A DNA stretch of 64,000 nucleotides from Pseudomonas putida (GCF_028682635.1 NZ_JANHLK010000011.1:160639-224638); one strand, 5' to 3'; shown: positions 17,873 to 27,288, counted from the stretch's first letter. Numbers and translations: made by a program. Notes: generated by a model from the sequence alone, not told the origin.

Positions 17873-18286
17873 CTACCTGACAGAAATGACAGTTGCGACG
17901 AACGGTAGAGGTCGATCAACGACCGCCATCAACCGCTGGATAGTCGCCAGGTCCGGCAGCAAGGCATGGCTCACTTGGACTTTTTGCCTTGCAGAGGGCG
18001 CGGTGGGGCGCAGTTGCGCGCGCTCGCCGTCGAAAATCAGCGCGTGCGCCACCTGCCGGTTGTCGAGACAGAAATCCAGCAGGTCGAGCTTGCCGTCGGC
18101 CATGCCAGCATTGATGACCAGCAGATCGAAGGGTTCGCAACCGTACTCGACCAGGTTCAGCAGCTCTTCGAGGCTGTGCACCGGCGCCACGCGAAAATAA
18201 TCGAGCTGGTTGAACAGCCGCTCGATTTTCATCCGGTTGAAGTGTTGTGGGTCAGCGATCAGGATGCGTAAGGACTTGTTGGGCAA
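17873..18286 (-). CDS. stand-alone degenerate response-regulator receiver protein
   Basis: 137 aa, receiver-like fold without an output domain. The beta-1 acidic site is reduced to one Asp (D12 in ILIADPQHFNR). The phospho-acceptor position at the end of beta-3 is Asn59 (DLLVINAGMADG) where active receivers have Asp. It ends with a short Ser/Val-rich tail. It lies 111 bp upstream of the BvgA-like gene, same strand, and probably belongs to the same signalling unit. The missing Asp suggests a non-phosphorylatable adaptor or decoy; this is inference. Confidence 0.75.
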   Translation of the reverse strand: MPNKSLRILIADPQHFNRMKIERLFNQLDYFRVAPVHSLEELLNLVEYGCEPFDLLVINAGMADGKLDLLDFCLDNRQVAHALIFDGERAQLRPTAPSARQKVQVSHALLPDLATIQRLMAVVDRPLPFVATVISVR

Positions 18287-18425
18287 CGTGCCCCCCCGGG
18301 TCAGATTGATGAGGGGGCAAGACTACGGAAGACCTGCCGAGCGTTCTGTAGGAAAAATCCGAAATACTGCCCGCTTAATCTGACGCTGGTGATACGTGGG
18401 GGAATCGCAGGGTTCTTCAGGGCCT

Positions 18426-18499
18426 CATCGCCAGCAGGCTGGCTCCCACAATAGATCTGCGTACACAGGTCAAATGTGGGAGCCAGCCTGCTGGCGATG
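18426..18499. repeat. REP-type palindrome (CATCGCCAGCAGGCTGGCTCCCACA family)
   Basis: Perfect 25-bp arms mirrored across a 24-nt loop, between the receiver gene and the end of pvdA. Related elements are at 31046 and 62016. The rest of the 237-bp gap 18287-18523 shows nothing distinctive. Confidence 0.9.
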
Positions 18500-18523
18500 G
18501 CGGCCTCACAGCCGCCGAAGTTC

Positions 18524-19858
18524 TCAGCTGGCAGTCGCCAACAACAGATCCACCACCGAACGATGCCCACGGTTCTTGCCATGGTCATACAACGACCCGG
18601 CAATCTCGTCCGCACGAATCGGCAGGATCGACAGCAAGGTATCGCTCAAGCCATGGCTGGCCTGGCAGAAGCCCTGCATATAGATGCCGGCCTTGCAGCG
18701 CTCGTCGGTGATCAACTTGTAGTTGCGGTCCACCTCGAAATCACCCAGGTACTGTTCCAGCGGGGCCAGCAGCTTGCGGTGCATCTGCCGCTCGTAACCG
18801 GTGGCCAGCACCACGGCGTCGTAGTGACGGACCGCAATTTCGCCGGTGGCTTTGTTGCACATCGTCAGTTCAATGCCGCGTTCGGTGGCGGTGGCTTTTG
18901 AGAGAGTGGTCAGGGTACGGAACGCATGGCGGGCAACGCCCGAAACTTTCTGCCGGTAGAAAATCCCGTAGATCCGCTCGATCAGGTCAATGTCCACCAC
19001 CGAATAGTTGGTGTTGTGGTACTCGTTGACCAGGCGCTCACGCTCGCTGCTCTCCTGCTGGAACACCAGGTCGGTGAACTCCGGCGAGAACACTTCGTTG
19101 ACGAACGGGCTGTCGTCCGCCGGCTTCAGGGCCGAACCGCGCAGGATCATGTCGACCTGCACCGACGGGAAGCTGTCGTTGAGGTCGATGAAGGCTTCCG
19201 CCGCGCTCTGCCCGCCACCGATAATCGCGATACTCATCGGCTGGTTGTTCACGCACGGCTGCTTGGCCATCTGCGCCAGGTATTGCGAATGGTGGAACAC
19301 GCGGTTGTCGCCCTTGAGCGCCTTGAACGCCTCGGGAATACGCGGCGTACCGCCCGCGCTGACCACCACCGAACGGGTGGTGCGCACCTGTTGATGCCCG
19401 GTGCTATCGCGGGAAATCACCCGCAGCGCTTCGACCTGCTGGTTGTGCAGCACCGGTTCGATGGTCAGCACTTCTTCGCCGTAACGGCTCTGCTTCTCGA
19501 ATTGCGCGGCCACCCAGCGCAGATAGTCGTTGTACTCCATGCGGCACGGATAGAAGGTGCCCAGGTTGATGAAGTCCACCAGGCGCCCGTGGGCCTTGAG
19601 GTAATTGACGAACGAATAAGGACTGGTCGGGTTGCGCAGGGTCACCAGGTCCTTGAGGAAGGAAATCTGCAGCTCGCTCTGGGTCGACAGGGTGTTGCCA
19701 TGCCAGCTGTAGTTGGCCTGCTTGTCGAGAAACAGTACATCCAGCTCGCCCTGGGTCGGCCCGCGCTCCTGCAGGGCGATGGCCAGCGCCAGGTTCGAAG
19801 GGCCGAAACCAACGCCGATCAGGTCGTGAACGATGGGCGATGCAATTGCCTGTGTCAT
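18524..19858 (-). CDS. pvdA: L-ornithine N5-monooxygenase
   Basis: 444 aa (PAO1 PvdA is about 443). FAD- and NADPH-dependent hydroxylation of L-ornithine to N5-hydroxyornithine, the first step of the pyoverdine hydroxamates. Visible are the FAD fold GVGFGPSNLALAIALQERG, the NADPH fold AIIGGGQSAAEAFID, and the substrate/FAD-closing motif AVVLATGYERQMH. A perfect PvdS-type promoter lies 99-122 bp upstream (19957-19980). It is followed to the left by a REP element rather than another pvd gene, so it is probably monocistronic. Confidence 0.97.
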   Translation of the reverse strand: MTQAIASPIVHDLIGVGFGPSNLALAIALQERGPTQGELDVLFLDKQANYSWHGNTLSTQSELQISFLKDLVTLRNPTSPYSFVNYLKAHGRLVDFINLGTFYPCRMEYNDYLRWVAAQFEKQSRYGEEVLTIEPVLHNQQVEALRVISRDSTGHQQVRTTRSVVVSAGGTPRIPEAFKALKGDNRVFHHSQYLAQMAKQPCVNNQPMSIAIIGGGQSAAEAFIDLNDSFPSVQVDMILRGSALKPADDSPFVNEVFSPEFTDLVFQQESSERERLVNEYHNTNYSVVDIDLIERIYGIFYRQKVSGVARHAFRTLTTLSKATATERGIELTMCNKATGEIAVRHYDAVVLATGYERQMHRKLLAPLEQYLGDFEVDRNYKLITDERCKAGIYMQGFCQASHGLSDTLLSILPIRADEIAGSLYDHGKNRGHRSVVDLLLATAS

Positions 19859-19956
19859 TTCCAGTGTCCTCTGGATAAGCCCCCGAGCGGCGGGGAGATA
19901 AGCCTAAGTGACCTGACCGGCCTTGAGCAGGACAGCAGGTCGTCTGTTGATTAGGA

Positions 19957-19980
19957 ACGAGGACAGTGAAATAAAATTTA
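19957..19980 (-). promoter_or_regulatory. PvdS (iron-starvation) promoter of pvdA
   Basis: On the minus strand TAAAT (19980-19976), exactly 16 nt, then CGT (19959-19957). This is a perfect match to the iron-starvation box recognised by the sigma factor PvdS. Confidence 0.85.
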
Positions 19981-20003
19981 ACAAGAACGGATGTACGCGA
20001 AGA

Positions 20004-20486
20004 TCAATGGGCATCCCATTGGCGCATCCGCACCCGGCAATGCTTCATCGCATTGACGATGTGTTTTTCGACCAAGGCCTTGGAAATGCCCAGGTGTTCG
20101 GCGATCTGCGGGTGCGACAGGCCTTCGATCTTGCGCAGCAGGAAACTCTCGCGGCACAGGCGCGGCAATTCCGCCAGGGCGCGCTGGAGCATGTCCAGGC
20201 GCTGGCCGTGATCGAGGCTGCTGAGGGGCGATGGGCTGAAGTAGCGCTCTTCGTTGTCGAGCACGTCCAGCGACTCGACCTGGCGCAACGCATTGCGCCG
20301 GTGATCGTCGATCACCAGGTTCAAGGCCGTGCGATAGAGGAAGGCCCGGGGCTGCTCGATCGGCGTGTCGCTGGAGCGCTCCAGGACTCGCAGATAAGCG
20401 TCATGCACCACATCTTCGGCGACCTGGCGGTTGCCGAGCTTGGCGTTGAGGAAACACACCAGCTCTCGATAGTAGTTTTCCAACAT
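20004..20486 (-). CDS. fpvI: ECF sigma factor for the ferripyoverdine receptor (FpvI-like)
   Basis: 160 aa iron-starvation ECF sigma factor. Sigma region 2 reads LGNRQVAEDVVHDAYLRVLE; region 4 reads GLSHPQIAEHLGISKALVEK. Start ATG 20486 (MLENYYRELVCFLNAKLG) gives the FpvI length (159 aa in PAO1); the frame is open further to 20642 but would include the Fur box. The position between pvdA and pvdRT-opmQ equals PA2387 fpvI, so I prefer FpvI over PvdS, whose N-terminus is different. The cognate anti-sigma gene fpvR, adjacent in PAO1, is missing here. Confidence 0.85.
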   Translation of the reverse strand: MLENYYRELVCFLNAKLGNRQVAEDVVHDAYLRVLERSSDTPIEQPRAFLYRTALNLVIDDHRRNALRQVESLDVLDNEERYFSPSPLSSLDHGQRLDMLQRALAELPRLCRESFLLRKIEGLSHPQIAEHLGISKALVEKHIVNAMKHCRVRMRQWDAH

Positions 20487-20583
20487 GACTCCCGTCCGCA
20501 CGGGTGCGGTTACTGTCCTTGAGCCCGCTACTCGACCACAAAAGCTGGCAGTGGCACGATAGTGGCAGTTTGAGATGCGTAAT

Positions 20584-20602
20584 TTATAGTAATTCTCATA
20601 TA
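20584..20602 (-). promoter_or_regulatory. putative Fur box upstream of fpvI
   Basis: The minus strand reads TATATGAGAATTACTATAA, close to the GATAATGATAATCATTATC consensus, about 100 bp upstream of the fpvI start. It suggests direct iron/Fur repression of the sigma gene. Confidence 0.6.
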
Positions 20603-20664
20603 GATTTAAAGTATTGCTTTGGCTTGCCCGACAAATAGTCATGGTCTACGGCTTGCACGCCCCC

Positions 20665-20735
20665 GTAGGAGCTGCCGAAGGCTGCGATCCTTTGATCTTT
20701 AAAATCAAAAGATCGCAGCCTTCGGCAGCTCCTAC
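20665..20735. repeat. REP-type palindrome between fpvI and pvdR
   Basis: Arms GTAGGAGCTGCCGAAGGCTG and CAGCCTTCGGCAGCTCCTAC, with inner GATC...GATC complementarity. Same family as 4651-4733. The 368-bp gap 20487-20854 otherwise holds the Fur box and the pvdR promoter. Confidence 0.9.
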
Positions 20736-20766
20736 AGGGGCAGGTGTAACGCCGTGTGTCCGGGCC

Positions 20767-20790
20767 TAAATTCCCTGCTGCTGTCCTCGT
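20767..20790 (+). promoter_or_regulatory. PvdS promoter of pvdR-pvdT-opmQ
   Basis: TAAAT (20767-20771), 16 nt, CGT (20788-20790), 64 bp before the chosen pvdR start. The last seven spacer bases plus CGT (CTGTCCTCGT) are identical to those of the pvdA promoter. Confidence 0.85.
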
Positions 20791-20854
20791 CTACAAGGAC
20801 AGCTCCATGTCCCTGCCGGCTCCACGGCAGTGTTCAACTGCTTTGGAACCCTGC

Positions 20855-22027
20855 ATGAAACGTCCCCGTCACACCCGACGCGCCCTGCTTGTAGCACTCA
20901 GCCTGATCCCCGTTATCGCCGTTGCGGCCTGGCAGTTCATCCCGCCCGGGCGTGACCAGTTCGCCACCGTGCAGGTCACCCGCGCCGACATCGAAAGCAG
21001 TGTCACGGCATTGGGTACCCTGCAACCCAGGCGTTATGTCGACGTCGGCGCCCAGGCGTCCGGGCAGATCCAGAAGATCCATGTGGAAGTCGGTGACCGG
21101 GTCAAGGAAGGTCAGTTGCTGGTGGAAATCGACCCTTCCACGCAACAGGCCAAACTCGATGCCGGGCGCTTCTCCATCGAAAACCTGAAAGCGCAGCTCC
21201 AGGAGCAACGCGCGCAACACGACCTCGCCCAGCAGAAATACCAGCGCCAGCAGCACCTCAAGGCCGGCAACGCCACCCGCGAAGAAGACGTGCAGACCGC
21301 CCAGGCCGAACTGCGTGCCACCCAAGCGCGCATCGACATGTTCCAGGCACAGATTCGCCAGGCCCAGGCCAGCCTGCGCAGCGATCAGGCCGAGCTCGGC
21401 TACACGCGGATCTATGCGCCGATGTCCGGCACCGTGGTCGCGCTGGATGCCCGGGAAGGCCAGACCCTCAATGCCCAGCAGCAGACCCCGTTGATCCTGC
21501 GTATCGCCAAGCTGTCGCCGATGACCGTGTGGGCCGAGGTCTCCGAAGCCGACATCGGCCACGTCAAACCCGGCATGAACGCCTGGTTCACCACCCTCAG
21601 CGGCGGCACCAGGCGCTGGCAAAGCACCGTGCGGCAGATTCTGCCCGTACCGCCCAAACCCCTGGACCAGACCAGCCAGGGCGGCGGCAGCCCCGCCAGC
21701 TCGAGCAAAAGCGGCAGCGCGCGGGTGGTGCTGTACACCGTGCTGCTGGACGTCGACAACGCCGACAACGCGCTGATGGCGGAAATGACCACCCAGGTAT
21801 TTTTCGTCGCCGATCAGGCGCAGAACGTGCTGACCGCGCCGATCGCCGCCCTGCAGGCCGGCGCGCAAGCCGACAGCCAGACCGCGCAAGTGGTGGCCAG
21901 GAACGGCAGCATCGAACAACGCAACGTGCGCACCGGCATCAGCGACCGCCTGCGGGTGCAGATCCTCGACGGCCTGCAGGAGGGCGATCACTTGTTGATC
22001 GGCCCGGCCGACGGGAGTGGCGGTTGA
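20855..22027 (+). CDS. pvdR: pyoverdine efflux periplasmic adaptor PvdR
   Basis: 390 aa (PAO1 about 391), MacA-like membrane fusion protein of the PvdRT-OpmQ pump that secretes newly made or recycled pyoverdine. An N-terminal anchor (about 8-30) precedes the lipoyl half-motif VDVGAQASGQIQKIHVEVGD, a long coiled hairpin (about 105-185) and TRIYAPMSGTVVALDAREGQ. Upstream in-frame ATGs at 20756 and 20807 are rejected because the PvdS promoter (20767-20790) lies over or next to them. The stop directly abuts the pvdT start. Confidence 0.93.
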   Translation: MKRPRHTRRALLVALSLIPVIAVAAWQFIPPGRDQFATVQVTRADIESSVTALGTLQPRRYVDVGAQASGQIQKIHVEVGDRVKEGQLLVEIDPSTQQAKLDAGRFSIENLKAQLQEQRAQHDLAQQKYQRQQHLKAGNATREEDVQTAQAELRATQARIDMFQAQIRQAQASLRSDQAELGYTRIYAPMSGTVVALDAREGQTLNAQQQTPLILRIAKLSPMTVWAEVSEADIGHVKPGMNAWFTTLSGGTRRWQSTVRQILPVPPKPLDQTSQGGGSPASSSKSGSARVVLYTVLLDVDNADNALMAEMTTQVFFVADQAQNVLTAPIAALQAGAQADSQTAQVVARNGSIEQRNVRTGISDRLRVQILDGLQEGDHLLIGPADGSGG

Positions 22028-24001
22028 ATGCAGACGCCCCTGATCTGCCTTTCGGACATCCGCAAAGCCTACGGCGGTGGCGACGCCCCTGAAGTCCATG
22101 TGTTGCGCGGTATCGACCTGTCGATCCATGCCGGCGAGTTCGTGGCGATCGTCGGCGCCTCCGGTTCCGGCAAGTCGACACTGATGAACATCCTCGGCTG
22201 CCTCGACCGCCCTACCTCAGGCGAATACCGTTTCGCCGGAGAAAACGTCGCCGCCCTGGGCAGCGATGAACTGGCCTGGCTGCGCCGTGAAGCCTTCGGG
22301 TTCGTGTTCCAGGGTTACCACCTGATCCCGTCGGGCTCGGCCCAGGAAAACGTCGAGATGCCGGCGATCTACGCCGGCACTCCGGCCGCCGAGCGCCATG
22401 CCCGCGCCGCGGCCCTGCTCGAACGCCTGGGCCTGGCCACGCGCACCGGCAACCGCCCGCACCAACTGTCCGGCGGCCAGCAGCAACGGGTGTCTATCGC
22501 CCGCGCCTTGATGAACGGCGGCCATATCATTCTCGCCGACGAACCCACCGGCGCCCTTGACAGCCACAGCGGCAAGGAAGTCATGGCGCTGCTCGACGAG
22601 CTGGCGAGCCAGGGCCACGTGGTGATCCTCATCACCCACGACCGCGAAGTGGCGGCGCGGGCCAAGCGCATCATCGAGATCCGCGACGGCCTGATCATCA
22701 GCGACAGCGCCCGGGACAATCCCGCCGCGCAAACCTCGGCCAATCCCGGTGCGCTGCAGGCCGTGGACCTGCGCAAGCGCCTGACGGAAGGCGCGCAAGC
22801 CAACGGCGCCTGGAAAGGCGAACTGGTCGATGCGGTGCAAGCCGCCTGGCGGGTAATGTGGATCAACAAGTTCCGCACCGCGCTGACCCTGCTGGGGATC
22901 ATCATCGGTGTGGCGTCGGTGGTGGTGATGCTGGCCGTCGGCGAAGGCAGCAAGCGCCAGGTCATGGCCCAGATGGGCGCGTTCGGCTCCAACATCATTT
23001 ACCTCAGCGGCTCGTCGCCCAACCCGCGAACGCCGCTGGGCATCGTCACCCTGGACGAAGTCAAGGCGGTGGCGAGCCTGCCCCAGGTGATGCGCATCAT
23101 GCCGGTCAATGGCCAGGAAGCCGGGGTACGTTTCGGCAACCTCGACCATCTGAGCTACGTCGGCGGCAACGACACCAACTTCCCGGCGATCTTCAACTGG
23201 CCGGTGGTGGAAGGCAGCTATTTCACCGAGGCCGATGAACAGAACGCCGCAGCGGTCGCGGTGATCGGCCACAAGGTGCGGACCAAACTGCTCAAGGACG
23301 TGGCCAACCCCATCGGCCAGTACATCCTGATCGAAAACGTGCCGTTCCAGGTGGTCGGCGTGCTCGCGGAAAAAGGCGCCAGCTCCGGCGACTCCGACAG
23401 CGACGACCGCATCGCCATCCCCTACTCCGCCGCCAGCGTGCGGCTGTTCGGTACCCACAACCCGGAATACATCGCGATTGCCGCCGCCGATGCGCGCAAG
23501 GTCAAGGAGACCGAGCACGCCATCGAACAACTGATGCTGCGCCTGCACAACGGCAAGAAGGATTTCGAGCTGACGAACAACGCGGCCATGATCCAGGCCG
23601 AAGCACGCACGCAAAACACCCTGTCGCTGATGCTCGGTTCGATTGCCGCGATTTCGCTGCTGGTGGGCGGCATCGGCGTGATGAACATCATGCTCATGAC
23701 CGTGCGCGAACGCACCCGCGAGATCGGCATCCGCATGGCCACCGGTGCCCGCCAGCGGGACATCCTGCGCCAGTTCCTCACCGAAGCGGTGATGCTCTCG
23801 GTGGTCGGCGGCCTGGCCGGGATCGCCCTGGCGCTGATCGTCGGCGGCGTGCTGATCCTCAGCGAAGTCGCCGTGGCGTTCTCCCTGATAGCGGTGCTGG
23901 GCGCCTTCGGCTGCGCCCTGGTCACCGGTGTTGTCTTCGGCTTCATGCCGGCCCGCAAAGCTGCCCGACTCGACCCGGTCACGGCCCTTACCAGTGAATG
24001 A
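22028..24001 (+). CDS. pvdT: MacB-like ABC transporter PvdT (ATPase + permease)
   Basis: 657 aa (PAO1 about 663). The N-terminal ABC ATPase has Walker [10 protein letters not shown], signature LSGGQQQR and Walker [13 protein letters not shown]. After a linker come TM1 (about 283-305, [19 protein letters not shown]), a large MacB periplasmic domain, and three C-terminal TM helices of the FtsX type (about 535-655). It couples ATP hydrolysis to export through PvdR and OpmQ. It starts on the base after the pvdR stop and runs to within 8 bp of the opmQ start. Confidence 0.95.
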   Translation: MQTPLICLSDIRKAYGGGDAPEVHVLRGIDLSIHAGEFVAIVGASGSGKSTLMNILGCLDRPTSGEYRFAGENVAALGSDELAWLRREAFGFVFQGYHLIPSGSAQENVEMPAIYAGTPAAERHARAAALLERLGLATRTGNRPHQLSGGQQQRVSIARALMNGGHIILADEPTGALDSHSGKEVMALLDELASQGHVVILITHDREVAARAKRIIEIRDGLIISDSARDNPAAQTSANPGALQAVDLRKRLTEGAQANGAWKGELVDAVQAAWRVMWINKFRTALTLLGIIIGVASVVVMLAVGEGSKRQVMAQMGAFGSNIIYLSGSSPNPRTPLGIVTLDEVKAVASLPQVMRIMPVNGQEAGVRFGNLDHLSYVGGNDTNFPAIFNWPVVEGSYFTEADEQNAAAVAVIGHKVRTKLLKDVANPIGQYILIENVPFQVVGVLAEKGASSGDSDSDDRIAIPYSAASVRLFGTHNPEYIAIAAADARKVKETEHAIEQLMLRLHNGKKDFELTNNAAMIQAEARTQNTLSLMLGSIAAISLLVGGIGVMNIMLMTVRERTREIGIRMATGARQRDILRQFLTEAVMLSVVGGLAGIALALIVGGVLILSEVAVAFSLIAVLGAFGCALVTGVVFGFMPARKAARLDPVTALTSE

Positions 24002-24008
24002 TCTCTCG

Positions 24009-25403
24009 ATGAAGCCGCAACTGAGTGTGTTGACCCTCTGCCTGTTGCTCGGCGCCTGTGGCAGTCCCGCCCAGCGCCCGGACAGCGACATAACGCCGCC
24101 CGCCGCCTGGCAATCGCCGCACACCGCCGGCGCCAGCCGCGACAACCAGCAATGGTGGAACCGCTTTGGCAGCCCGCAACTGGGTCGCCTGATCGAACAG
24201 GCCCGGGTGGGCAGTTACGACCTGGCCGCCGCCATCGCCCGGGTGCGCCAGGCTCAGGCGCAAACGGTGGTCGCCGCGGGCTCCCAGCTGCCGGAGGTCA
24301 AGGCCGCGCTCAATGCCAACCGGCAAAAACTGCTGCGCGGCGATGGCTACAGCCAACTGGATGCGGACAGCGACAACAGCGCCGTCGATTACTTCAACGC
24401 CAGCCTCAGTGCCAGCTACGAAATCGATTTCTGGGGTGGCCAGCGTGCGTCCCGTGACAGCGCACAATTTGCCTTGCAGGCCAGCGAGTTCGATCAGGCC
24501 ACCGTCGAGTTGACGCTGCTCAGCGGCGTGGCCAACACCTATGCGCAAACCTTGTCGTTGCAGGAGCAGAGTCGCATTGCCGAGCTGAACCTGGCCAACG
24601 CGCAGAACGTGTTGAAACTGGTGCAGACCCGCTTCGACTCAGGTTCCGCGACCGCCCTGGAACTGGCCCAGCAAAAAAGCCTGGTGGCGGCGCAGCAACG
24701 CCAATTGCCGCTGGTGCAACAACAGGCCAGGGACGCGCAGATCAGCCTCGCCACCCTCCTCGGCCGCCCCGTGCAGGAACTGGCGCTGGGCCAGGAACAC
24801 TTCGATCAATTGTCCTGGCCCGCCATCGACGCCGGTGTCCCCAGTGAATTGCTCAGCCGGCGCCCGGACATCGCCCGGGCCGAAGCGCAACTGGCCGCCG
24901 CCCAGGCCGACGTCACCGTCGCCCGCGCCGCCATGCTGCCGACCGTTACCCTGAGCGCGGAAATCGGCTCGGGTGCCGACAGTGCTGGCGACATCCTGCG
25001 CAGCCCTTTCTACAACCTCACCGCCGGGCTGCTGGCGCCGGTGTTCAACAACGGGCGCCTGGGCGCTCAACGCGACAAGGCTTTGGGCCGCCAGGAAGAA
25101 CTGCTGGAGACCTATCGCGGGGCGATCATCAATGGATTCGCCGACGTGGAAAAAGCCCTCAACAGCATTCGCGGGCTGGACGGACAGCGGCAATGGCAAA
25201 GCGAGGAACTGAGCCAGGCGCAGACCGCGTTCGACATTGCGCAAAGCCGTTATGAAGCGGGGGCCGAGGATTTGCTGACGGTGCTGGAGACGCAACGCAC
25301 GCTGTATGCGGCGCAGGATTTGAATGTGCAGCTGAGGTTGGCGCGGATGCAGGCGAGTATTGCGTTGTACAAGGCGCTTGGCGGTGGGTGGCAGGCCTTG
25401 TGA
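24009..25403 (+). CDS. opmQ: outer-membrane efflux lipoprotein OpmQ
   Basis: 464 aa (PAO1 about 474), NodT/TolC-family outer-membrane channel. ATG 24009 gives a lipoprotein signal with lipobox LLGAC, lipidation at Cys17. Two OEP repeats follow, containing NQQWWNRFGSPQLGRLIEQA, ASYEIDFWGGQR and the second copy around SRRPDIARAEAQLAAAQADV. It forms the exit duct for PvdRT. The frame opens earlier (GTG at 23994 is an alternative overlapping the pvdT end), but the lipoprotein signal favours 24009. Confidence 0.93.
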   Translation: MKPQLSVLTLCLLLGACGSPAQRPDSDITPPAAWQSPHTAGASRDNQQWWNRFGSPQLGRLIEQARVGSYDLAAAIARVRQAQAQTVVAAGSQLPEVKAALNANRQKLLRGDGYSQLDADSDNSAVDYFNASLSASYEIDFWGGQRASRDSAQFALQASEFDQATVELTLLSGVANTYAQTLSLQEQSRIAELNLANAQNVLKLVQTRFDSGSATALELAQQKSLVAAQQRQLPLVQQQARDAQISLATLLGRPVQELALGQEHFDQLSWPAIDAGVPSELLSRRPDIARAEAQLAAAQADVTVARAAMLPTVTLSAEIGSGADSAGDILRSPFYNLTAGLLAPVFNNGRLGAQRDKALGRQEELLETYRGAIINGFADVEKALNSIRGLDGQRQWQSEELSQAQTAFDIAQSRYEAGAEDLLTVLETQRTLYAAQDLNVQLRLARMQASIALYKALGGGWQAL

Positions 25404-25422
25404 TCGTGATATTGCCGCAATA

Positions 25423-25516
25423 CCTGTAGGAGCTGGCTTGCCAGCGAAGAGGCCGGCACATCCAATATCAATATCTCCTGTCTGGCCGCCTTCGCTGGCA
25501 AGCCAGCTCCTACAGG
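25423..25516. repeat. REP-type palindrome (CTGTAGGAGCTGGCTTGCCAGCG family)
   Basis: Arms CCTGTAGGAGCTGGCTTGCC and GGCAAGCCAGCTCCTACAGG between convergent opmQ and pvdP, so it may serve as a bidirectional terminator. Related copies are at 27247 (half) and 36701. Confidence 0.9.
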
Positions 25517-25546
25517 TTTTTTGTGTGCCGCATGGTTGGGGGGCGG

Positions 25547-27166
25547 TTAACTCGAAACCGTGTTGGCCTTCAGATTCCGCGCATACCAAGGCCGCTGCGG
25601 CACCTTGCGGAACAGATCCGCGAGCTTCTTTTCATCCTCACCAAAGGTAATCCGCAACGCCAGTTTCATGGTCTCCGGGTCCATCTCCACCGACTTCCCC
25701 GCCTGCAACCCCGGTGTGGTGCTGCAACCATGGGTCCCCGGGCCGAGCCACGGATCATCGATCTCGACCCACCGCCCCGGCGCGAACCATTGCACGCCAT
25801 TGACCTCAAGCCGACTCACCTCCCCCGGATGAAAACGCTCATGGGCGCGGAACCAGTCTTCCAGGCGATCGTCGATCCAGCCGTGGAAGTGCCAGAACAC
25901 CGGGTTCACGTGGGACGAGAACGGATCGCCGAGGAAGTCGTTTTCCGGCGCATACCAGCGCGCGGAAAAGTCCGACGGATCGCGGGCGAACGGTACCGGC
26001 TGGCCGTTGGACGGATCGCGCGGCACCGAGGCCCAACGCATGTGCAGCCAGTCGTGCAGGCCCAACTCGACCTCTGAGCCGAACTGCCCCAGGGTCAGCT
26101 TCGACAGGTAACGCGGATCGCGGTATTGCGACTCCCAGACCTGGAAATTGCTGTGGTAGGTCTCGGCGGTCTTGATGTCGCTGACCCACTGCGAATACTC
26201 GTCATCGTCTTCGGCCAACCAGGTCGGCGGCAGCGCCGTACCGTCGTGGTTGTCGAAATAATTGGCGAAGCCGATGCGGTCCCGGGCCAGCTCCGGTTGC
26301 GGCAAGGGGAACTGCGTCCACGACGGCAAGTCCATCATCGAACGCGCCGTGCCGAGCATGTGCCGGTGCATGAAGAAAAAGTCCACCCCCGAGCCGTTGC
26401 GATCCTTGCGCTTGCCCCGGGCGTCACGCTCCTGGTCCCGCGGCCCGGGCTGCCAGCCGATGCCGCGCAAGGCGTTGCGTTTGTCTTCGGGCAAGGTGTG
26501 CCATTTGTCCCGGGACGCATGCCAGAGCTGGTGGAACAACCGATGTTCCTGGGACGTCAGCCAGGCCAGCAGTGGCGGATTCAGACCGGTTCGCTCGCGG
26601 GCTTCGGGGAACACTTTCTTGACCGCGACGAAGCGATTGTCCTGGGCCGTCAGCATCAAGGGACGATCCAGATCCAGCACGCGACCACTGAGGCTGCCGC
26701 TGCCGGCGTTACCGAAACCGGCCCAGACTTCGTCCAGCGCCATGCTGAATTCGTAATCACAGCTGCCACCGGCGCTGAGCAAGCGCCAACTCAATTGGGC
26801 CGGCTTGACCCCGGCCACATCGCCGAGCACCCGATAACGCGGCGCTTCGCTGCCACGCAAACGCTCGGCGGTGTCGAGAAAGCCGATCAGGCCACGGCCC
26901 TTGTGGCCGATGTCGAGAAACAGCTCCAACCCGTCCTGTGGCAAGCCCTCAAGCCCGGCATCGCGACCTTCGAAACGGATCTGCCAGACCCCGCGCAGGG
27001 TGTCCGCCAGGCGTTGGCCGGCGACATCCGCCACATCGAATGAAGCTTCCCCCGGCGTGATCGTCGGGTCCGGCTTCGTCCATTCACGATGCCCGTAAAA
27101 AGCCGCAGGCACGGCAGCGCCGGTCAGCGCCAGGCCTGCCATGAACCATCGTCGAGAAATCGTCAT
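25547..27166 (-). CDS. pvdP: periplasmic tyrosinase PvdP (chromophore maturation)
   Basis: 539 aa (PAO1 544). Tat-exported copper tyrosinase that oxidises ferribactin's tyrosine to complete the dihydroxyquinoline chromophore. ATG 27166 gives a twin-arginine signal (MTISRRWFMAGLALTG); the upstream ATGs at 27205 and nearby add 13 residues ahead of it. An N-terminal beta-barrel domain precedes the tyrosinase domain, where copper-ligand regions are visible as LWHASRDKWH, FFMHRHMLG and VFWHFHGWIDD. A perfect PvdS promoter (27212-27235) lies 46 bp upstream. Divergent from pvdM. Confidence 0.95.
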   Translation of the reverse strand: MTISRRWFMAGLALTGAAVPAAFYGHREWTKPDPTITPGEASFDVADVAGQRLADTLRGVWQIRFEGRDAGLEGLPQDGLELFLDIGHKGRGLIGFLDTAERLRGSEAPRYRVLGDVAGVKPAQLSWRLLSAGGSCDYEFSMALDEVWAGFGNAGSGSLSGRVLDLDRPLMLTAQDNRFVAVKKVFPEARERTGLNPPLLAWLTSQEHRLFHQLWHASRDKWHTLPEDKRNALRGIGWQPGPRDQERDARGKRKDRNGSGVDFFFMHRHMLGTARSMMDLPSWTQFPLPQPELARDRIGFANYFDNHDGTALPPTWLAEDDDEYSQWVSDIKTAETYHSNFQVWESQYRDPRYLSKLTLGQFGSEVELGLHDWLHMRWASVPRDPSNGQPVPFARDPSDFSARWYAPENDFLGDPFSSHVNPVFWHFHGWIDDRLEDWFRAHERFHPGEVSRLEVNGVQWFAPGRWVEIDDPWLGPGTHGCSTTPGLQAGKSVEMDPETMKLALRITFGEDEKKLADLFRKVPQRPWYARNLKANTVSS

Positions 27167-27211
27167 TGCCCTACCTGTGTCAGCCATGAAGCAGGCTTTA
27201 TCCAAGCTAGA

Positions 27212-27235
27212 ACGTATGTTGCCCGCACAAATTTA
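27212..27235 (-). promoter_or_regulatory. PvdS promoter of pvdP
   Basis: On the minus strand TAAAT (27235-27231), 16 nt, CGT (27214-27212). Perfect consensus and spacing. Confidence 0.85.
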
Positions 27236-27246
27236 AAAGCGGTCTA

Positions 27247-27280
27247 CTGTAGGAGCTGGCTTGCCAGCGAAGAGGCCAGC
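27247..27280. repeat. orphan half REP element between the pvdP and pvdM promoters
   Basis: A single arm, CTGTAGGAGCTGGCTTGCCA, continuing into GCGAAGAGGCC, as at 25423, but with no mirrored partner. It lies exactly between the two divergent PvdS promoters. Confidence 0.8.
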
Positions 27281-27288
27281 ACAAACAC

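Noticed and set aside
20004..20486. Naming the ECF sigma factor PvdS
   Set aside because: Length, N-terminus and position between pvdA and pvdR fit FpvI better. PvdS is longer and lies elsewhere in PAO1.
20756..20854. Upstream ATG starts for pvdR
   Set aside because: ATG 20756 precedes the PvdS promoter and ATG 20807 would leave almost no leader. ATG 20855 gives the known family length and a proper membrane anchor.
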